From: Nitrososphaerota archaeon
GTDB taxonomy: Archaea > Thermoproteota > Nitrososphaeria > Nitrososphaerales > Gagatemarchaeaceae
DNA length: 25,557 bases
Direction of reading: 5' to 3'
Assembly: GCA_005877185.1 (NCBI GenBank)
Contig: VBPQ01000034.1
Location: 1-25,557, forward strand
Part shown: positions 22,150 to 25,557 of the stretch, one piece after another
How the letters are laid out: each line of letters starts with the position of its first letter
Numbering within the stretch: position 1 is the stretch's first letter
The notes under the pieces: generated by a model
Told to the model about the DNA's origin: nothing
The model's database searches: none
Seen by the model: only the letters and a program-made list of their open reading frames with translations
Translations under genes and position numbers: made by a program

Positions 22150-22170
22150 TTCTGTGGGAAGCCTTCCCCT
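22150..22170 (-). other. tRNA-Asp intron 2, position 37/38 (21 nt)
   Basis: This is a canonical BHB: central helix CTGT/ACAG (4 perfect pairs), bulges CAA and AAC, and an inner hairpin GGGAA/TTCCC. It sits one base 3' of the anticodon, the commonest archaeal intron site. Confidence 0.88.
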
Positions 22171-22193
22171 TGACAGTCCCGCATACTAGTCCA

Positions 22194-22208
22194 TTGTACG
22201 GTGACCCT
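22194..22208 (-). other. tRNA-Asp intron 1 in the D loop (15 nt)
   Basis: Central helix GTAT/GTAC (one T-G pair), 5' bulge AGA, 3' bulge AAT and an inner GG/CC helix with loop GTCA. Cutting after the second base of each bulge joins A14-G15 to TGGACTA, giving a normal D loop with G18-G19. Here the 5' strand of the D stem doubles as BHB central-helix strand. Alternative cuts (for example leaving GGGTCA before GTAT) are possible but have poorer BHB geometry. Confidence 0.68.
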
Positions 22209-22244
22209 CTATACGACCTGGGCTGAGCATCCTGCCCGACTTCG

Positions 22245-22254
22245 CTTATTTAAC
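22245..22254 (-). promoter_or_regulatory. TATA-like element of tRNA-Asp
   Basis: GTTAAATAAG on the minus strand is centred about 26 nt upstream of the tRNA 5' end at 22223, matching the tRNA-Pro arrangement. Confidence 0.6.
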
Positions 22255-22327
22255 CTGAAAGGATTTCCTATGGAGTTTCTGCGTGCCATTCAGCGGCGTC
22301 CATCCGTAGGTCGGGTTCAATGGATAC

Positions 22328-22345
22328 CGTGCGTTGTCTCGCACG
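22328..22345. repeat. Perfect 6-bp GC-rich hairpin
   Basis: CGTGCG and CGCACG flank the loop TTGTCT. It lies 43 nt beyond the stop of the TIR-like gene (transcribed toward it) and upstream of tRNA-Asp. It might act in 3'-end formation, but no T-run follows on either strand. Confidence 0.35.
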
Positions 22346-22387
22346 TCATCCTCCACAGGATCTCGTCGAATTGCGAATCGGGTCAGG

Positions 22388-23608
22388 TCAAAGCTGCTTG
22401 CGGAACTCGTTAAGAGCTTCCTGGAGTCTCAGCCCGTCAGTCCATGATAGCTGGTTTCGTTCATAGAAGATTGTCGTAAGACCCTGCATGCTGGTCGGAA
22501 GCATGTCTTTCAGCCTCTTATCGATTACAAGAATCACCCTCTTCTTGTAATGGAGATAAGCGGCCCATACTTCAGCAACGACGCTCTCGCTCATCCTCCC
22601 GAGAGTCCCTTCCTCTTTCTTTTCACTGTCGGCGCTGATGTTTATTATCGCGCAGTTGCACTCCCACATGAGGCCAGACACCTTGTCCGAGAGGGGCGTC
22701 TCTGGAGTCTCTTTCTCTTCCGCGACCACCCCTTCCACCTTGCTATAGTCGAGCATCTGCTTGATCAGTCGCAAGATGTTCTTGTTTTTGAAGTGTGAGA
22801 TGAACACGCGCGGAACCTTGACCTCGATTTCCGCTGGCTCGTGAGTGGGGGGCGCGCCTGTTATGGGTTGGCCGGACGCGTTCAGGAGGTCAGTTAAGCC
22901 ACCCCATTTTTCATCTGCCTTCTTGGGTCCCACCGCGGGATGGACGACGGGGAGCTGAACGACCGGAGGCTGGACGAGGGGGGGCTGAGGCATGTCAGCT
23001 TGCTTCATCAGTTTGCCCAAGTACAGCGTTCTGCTTTCTCCAGACGTAATGAGCAGGTCGTAGTCAGCGATGTTCTTCATAAGCACCTCGTAGCATGCAT
23101 TAACGTCCGGTTTCGGGACCTGGAACTCCTGCTCCAGGACGATTTTGAGAATTTCCTCCTTCGGGAGATTTTTTCCATCGTATTTCATGTAGAACTGCTC
23201 GAAGACCTTTGGCGTGAGAAGAGCTCTTCTGATATTGGCGGCCCTTATCGATTCATCGGAGGAAGCGACGATGGCGTCCCCATTGGCTGTAAGCGAAATT
23301 GCTTTCGCACGGGTGTTGCCGACGCTCAAGCCGTACCCCTCTGACGAGGTCAGCAGGACTTCGAAAGAGCTGCTACGGGGAGCAGTATTGAGCGATTGTT
23401 TTGCAAGAAGCTTTGGATCATAAGGTTGACCGGCGTTATCATGCTCGATGGCCCGAGGTACCGCAAGCGCCTCCTTGAGCGAATTCCTTGGGAAAGGGAA
23501 TTCTCCAGGAACCATCTCTCCTACCTTCTTGTCCTCCTCTTTCCCAACGATGGGCTGGTCATTCGTCTTTAGGTCCTGCTCCATTTTCTCAAATCCAGGA
23601 CTGAGCAT
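22388..23608 (-). CDS. Two-domain protein with C-terminal TIR-like domain, candidate immune effector
   Basis: A 406-residue protein. Residues 1-78 are charged and low in order. Residues 80-187 form an alpha-rich region (SLTANGDAIVASSDES, LTPKVFEQFYMKYDGKNLP, EEILKIVLEQEFQVP) that resembles the winged-helix DUF5343-type domains found beside defence effectors. A Pro/Val/Gln-rich linker follows (about 207-228). Residues 267-406 look like a TIR fold: opening strand RVFISHFKNKN, GVVAEEKETPETPLSDKV, CNCAIINISAD, then SVVAEVWAAYLHYKKRVILVID. Glu346 occupies the place of the catalytic glutamate of TIR NADases. No transmembrane segment is seen. Coding is richer in A/T than neighbouring genes, and it sits between tRNA-Asp and an empty stretch, suggesting acquisition. 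Function is inferred from domain resemblance only. ATG 23608 is used; ATG 23584 is possible. Confidence 0.72.
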   Translation of the reverse strand: MLSPGFEKMEQDLKTNDQPIVGKEEDKKVGEMVPGEFPFPRNSLKEALAVPRAIEHDNAGQPYDPKLLAKQSLNTAPRSSSFEVLLTSSEGYGLSVGNTRAKAISLTANGDAIVASSDESIRAANIRRALLTPKVFEQFYMKYDGKNLPKEEILKIVLEQEFQVPKPDVNACYEVLMKNIADYDLLITSGESRTLYLGKLMKQADMPQPPLVQPPVVQLPVVHPAVGPKKADEKWGGLTDLLNASGQPITGAPPTHEPAEIEVKVPRVFISHFKNKNILRLIKQMLDYSKVEGVVAEEKETPETPLSDKVSGLMWECNCAIINISADSEKKEEGTLGRMSESVVAEVWAAYLHYKKRVILVIDKRLKDMLPTSMQGLTTIFYERNQLSWTDGLRLQEALNEFRKQL

Positions 23609-24012
23609 CTATTTCAGGGCATTGATGATGAAAAGCAGAGTCGCTTACTGCTCGGATTTCGTCGGACTCTTTCTTCTTCCTCCTCCCCTTCATTTGGAGC
23701 CGCTCCGAGGAATTCTGGGCGGAGCATTCTTACATTAACGTTTCAGGCGACAGGAGAGACGAAACGTCGTAGATACGTACAAGGTGGTGGCCGTTGGGGT
23801 TAGGTAGGTCCAGGCATCATACCCCAATCCTGAGATACCAGCTTTACGATGATCTGTGACCTCTGGCAAGGTTCAAGGGATTGCTGATGCTCGAAGTAGT
23901 AATTCTCCATAAGCTGGGCCAGAGGTGTATGCAATAGTGGTATAGAAGACGACCCCGACGGTTAGCGACCCCGATGTAAGCCGGTAAATCGGCCGAACGA
24001 TTCTTAGACAGG
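23609..24012. other. Gene-free stretch with a series of stem-loops
   Basis: I find no credible protein gene here. Perfect inverted repeats are GCTCCG/CGGAGC (23702-23725), ACGTTTC/GAAACGT (23738-23767), TTGGGGT/ACCCCAA (23794-23827) and GCCG/CGGC (23980-23993). A 9-bp direct repeat CGACCCCGA occurs at 23950-23958 and 23966-23974, 16 nt apart. The density of hairpins suggests a structured RNA or a regulatory region, but no known family is recognised. Confidence 0.35.
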
Positions 24013-24020
24013 CTTAAATA
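24013..24020 (+). promoter_or_regulatory. TATA box upstream of the DEAD-box helicase region
   Basis: CTTAAATA is a strong archaeal TATA match. Expected transcription start is near 24043, at the ATG of a 9-codon ORF and about 64 nt before the helicase start, so the helicase message would have a leader, unlike most genes in the window. Confidence 0.55.
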
Positions 24021-24040
24021 CGAGTATCCCACTTCCATTC

Positions 24041-24070
24041 ATGCCGCAATACAGCGTCGAAACGAATTAG
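24041..24070 (+). CDS. Possible 9-codon upstream ORF in the helicase leader
   Basis: ATG 24041 to TAG 24068-24070 encodes MPQYSVETN. It lies about 25 nt downstream of the centre of the TATA-like CTTAAATA, the position of a leaderless start codon, and ends 36 nt before the helicase start. Whether it is translated is unknown; such a short ORF can occur by chance. Confidence 0.3.
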   Translation: MPQYSVETN

Positions 24071-24106
24071 ACTTAACAAGACGGATCTGATTCTCTGACA
24101 ACGATA

Positions 24107-25381
24107 TTGGGCAGTAGTAAAAAGAGAGTGCAAAGCTTCAAGGAACTGCAATTAGACCCGCTCATCCAGAAGGGAGTCGATTCTGCGGGATATCAGCGAC
24201 CTTTCCCGATTCAGGAGCTCGCGATAGCGCCGCTCCTGTCGGGTAGGAACGTCATAGGGCAGGCCAAGACAGGCTCTGGAAAGACAGCGGCCTTTGGAAT
24301 CCCGCTCCTCCAGTCCCTCGACAGTCGCGTCAACCGGGTTCAGGCCCTTGTTCTCGCGCCGACCCGAGAGCTCGCTGTGCAGATTACCTCCGAACTCAAG
24401 AAGATAGGCGCCTTCACTGGTGCGAGGATCGTCACGATTTACGGCGGCCAGTCAATCAACGTCCAGTTCGAGGCGCTTCAGCGTGGAGTGCACGTCGTCG
24501 TCGGCACCCCCGGCAGGGTCATCGACCACATCAAGCGCGGGACCCTTCTGCTCGACTCCGCAAAGTTCGTCGTCATAGATGAGGCCGACACGATGCTCGA
24601 CATGGGCTTCGTAGACGACGTCGAGTTCATCCTGGACAGCGTGTCTGAGAACAGGCAGCTCAGCCTCTTCTCCGCGACGATGCCTCAGCCAATCGTCGAG
24701 TTGGCGAGAAAATACATGCGCGACCCCGAGAGGATTCTGGTAGACGCCAACGACCCGACCGTGGAGACGCTCGAACAGTTCTACGCGGTCGTCAATCAGG
24801 AGGAGAAGTACTCGCTTCTGACCGACCTCCTCGGAAGGCTGAAGCCGAAGAGCACGGTGATCTTCTGCAGGACAAAGTACGGCACGAGGCGACTCGCCCG
24901 GGAGCTCGAGAGGCAGTTCCAGAGCGTCGTTCCGCTCCACGGCGACCTGAGCCAACACCAGCGAGACCACTCGATGAGCACCTTCAGGCAAGGGAACGCG
25001 GACGTCTTGGTGGCGACCGACGTGGCCAGCAGGGGGATTGACATACGACAGGTCGACTGCGTGATTAACTTCGATGTCCCTCAGGACACCCTACTGTATT
25101 TCCATAGGGTCGGACGGACCGCGAGAGCGGGAGACTCTGGGAAGGCCTACACATTCGTCTCTCCTGAAGAGTTCGAGGATTTCGCACGGATCAAGCAGAT
25201 GAGCAAATGGCAGATCAAGCCTCTTCGCCCGGAGGACGCCTCACACCATCTCGAATCGGTTCAACCGAACAATCAGGGTAGGGGACGGTACGGCGGGTTC
25301 CAGCCGGGAGAAAGGTCAAGATACGGCCGCCGCAGGTGGACGCAACGCGGAGCGTCAAGAGGCCGTAACTTCAATCGCTAG
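24107..25381 (+). CDS. DEAD-box ATP-dependent RNA helicase
   Basis: A 424-residue helicase with all core motifs: Q motif region FPIQELAI (33-40), motif I AKTGSGKT (53-60), Ia PTRELA (85-90), Ib TPGR (134-137), II DEAD (158-161), III SAT (189-191), TVIFCRTK, LHGDLSQHQRD, TDVASRGID and VI HRVGRTAR (333-340). From about residue 388 there is an Arg/Gly-rich disordered tail (GRGRYGG, GRRRW, RGRN) that would add nonspecific RNA binding. Such proteins remodel structured RNA in ribosome assembly, decay or cold response. The frame begins at TTG 24107; no ATG lies near the family N-terminus (FKELQLDPLI). Confidence 0.95.
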   Translation: MGSSKKRVQSFKELQLDPLIQKGVDSAGYQRPFPIQELAIAPLLSGRNVIGQAKTGSGKTAAFGIPLLQSLDSRVNRVQALVLAPTRELAVQITSELKKIGAFTGARIVTIYGGQSINVQFEALQRGVHVVVGTPGRVIDHIKRGTLLLDSAKFVVIDEADTMLDMGFVDDVEFILDSVSENRQLSLFSATMPQPIVELARKYMRDPERILVDANDPTVETLEQFYAVVNQEEKYSLLTDLLGRLKPKSTVIFCRTKYGTRRLARELERQFQSVVPLHGDLSQHQRDHSMSTFRQGNADVLVATDVASRGIDIRQVDCVINFDVPQDTLLYFHRVGRTARAGDSGKAYTFVSPEEFEDFARIKQMSKWQIKPLRPEDASHHLESVQPNNQGRGRYGGFQPGERSRYGRRRWTQRGASRGRNFNR

Positions 25382-25557
25382 ACCTCCAACAGTCTGGGTC
25401 AGCATCGGTTGAAATCCTCGATTCCACGATACCTCGGGCGTACAGAGTGCTGAGTTGCCACTGGCGGCTCGTGACGAGTGCTGGAAGGACACCCGAGGGA
25501 TGTCCAATCGACTTATCATTGATGTGGAAGTTAATCCTGTACTGTGGATTCTGAAGG

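Larger units (their letters stand above)
22095..22223 (-). tRNA. tRNA-Asp (anticodon GTC) with three introns
   Basis: On the minus strand acceptor GCCCAGG (22223-22217) pairs with CCTGGGC (22105-22099), followed by G73 (22098) and an encoded CCA (22097-22095). After removing three insertions the cloverleaf is complete. D stem GTAT/GTAT has loop AGTGGACTA. Anticodon stem CGGGA/TCCCG has loop CTGTCAC with GTC at 22174-22172. T arm is CCGGG-TTCGAAT-CCCGG. The mature body is 73 nt. Introns are at about 15/16 (15 nt), 37/38 (21 nt) and 59/60 (17 nt). Each has a bulge-helix-bulge with two 3-nt bulges, and the last two have perfect 4-bp central helices. A TATA-like box lies 26 nt upstream. G73, the GTC anticodon and the D arm fit archaeal tRNA-Asp. 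Standard searches could miss it because two loops are interrupted. Confidence 0.9.

Noticed and set aside
22328..22345. GC-rich hairpin as an intrinsic terminator of the TIR-like gene
   Set aside because: No T-run follows the stem on the relevant strand, so terminator function is not supported; listed only as a repeat.
23950..23974. Two CGACCCCGA repeats as a possible CRISPR-like array
   Set aside because: There are only two 9-bp units with a 7-nt gap and no further copies; more like an operator or chance repeat. No CRISPR array or cas gene was seen anywhere in the window.
23844..24038. 64-codon minus-strand frame in the gene-free stretch
   Set aside because: It has no family features or promoter and spans the hairpin and direct-repeat area; likely chance.
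22095..24106. Complete integrated element bounded by att sites at tRNA-Asp
   Set aside because: I found no integrase, no transposase and no direct repeat of the tRNA 3' end in the window, so element boundaries cannot be claimed.
24452..24991. Minus-strand frame of 179 codons inside the helicase
   Set aside because: It is antisense to a helicase with every core motif intact, and no domain is visible.
25500..25557. ATG 25500 opening a frame to the window end (MSNRLIIDVEVNPVLWILK)
   Set aside because: Only 19 codons are visible. There is no TATA-like box at the usual distance and no properly spaced ribosome binding site. It may be the start of a real gene but cannot be supported from this window.

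Overview
The window looks like a stretch of a GC-rich archaeal chromosome, probably from a TACK-lineage archaeon and possibly a heterotrophic Nitrososphaeria/Thaumarchaeota-type organism. The evidence is: an archaeal class I CCA-adding enzyme, ThpR, UPF0200 and UPF0201 proteins, an archaeal TrmG10 methyltransferase, a short archaeal PRPP synthetase, tRNA genes interrupted by bulge-helix-bulge (BHB) introns, and TATA-like elements that repeatedly sit 26-33 nt from the start codon, as expected for leaderless archaeal mRNAs. No ammonia-oxidation gene is visible. The lineage assignment is an inference from gene content only.

Layout. 1-215: C-terminal end of an unrecognised gene. 239-349 (-): tRNA-Pro(GGG) with two introns. 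386-3019 (-): protein kinase, CCA-adding enzyme and ThpR, overlapping one another. 3102-4053 (+): UPF0200 nucleotide kinase-like protein and UPF0201 protein. 4038-6821 (-): RNase Z, tRNA G10 methyltransferase and PRPP synthetase. 6929-9274: zinc ribbon, NUDIX hydrolase, CinA/MoaB-like protein and a frameshifted alpha/beta hydrolase. The first 7 kb is thus strongly biased to tRNA end processing, modification and nucleotide supply.

9332-20234 is a large acyl-CoA module. It has methylisocitrate lyase-like and (methyl)citrate synthase genes (+). A four-gene minus-strand operon follows: carboxyltransferase, biotin carboxylase, biotin carrier and MeaB GTPase. The divergent birA comes next, then a B12-dependent acyl-CoA mutase (large and small subunits) and an acyl-CoA dehydrogenase (+). 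The mutase large subunit resembles methylmalonyl-CoA mutase overall, but the two residues that bind the substrate carboxylate in true MCM (Tyr89 and Arg207, Propionibacterium numbering) are Phe114 and Gln232 here. That is the published signature of isobutyryl-CoA mutase. With the neighbouring acyl-CoA dehydrogenase this suggests isobutyryl-CoA -> butyryl-CoA -> crotonyl-CoA, beside propionyl-CoA carboxylation and part of the methylcitrate route.

20317-21759 is an exported Vgb-type beta-propeller. 21760-24106 looks like an accessory interval. It holds a tRNA-Asp(GTC) gene with three introns (D-loop, 37/38 and T-loop), a two-domain protein ending in a TIR-like domain (candidate immune effector), and two gene-free stretches with several stem-loops. 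24107-25381 is a DEAD-box RNA helicase preceded by a strong TATA-like element and a 9-codon upstream ORF. The most notable observations are the five tRNA introns (two genes), the isobutyryl-CoA mutase signature, the TIR-like protein beside tRNA-Asp, and an Asp-to-Asn change at a catalytic carboxylate of the CCA-adding enzyme.
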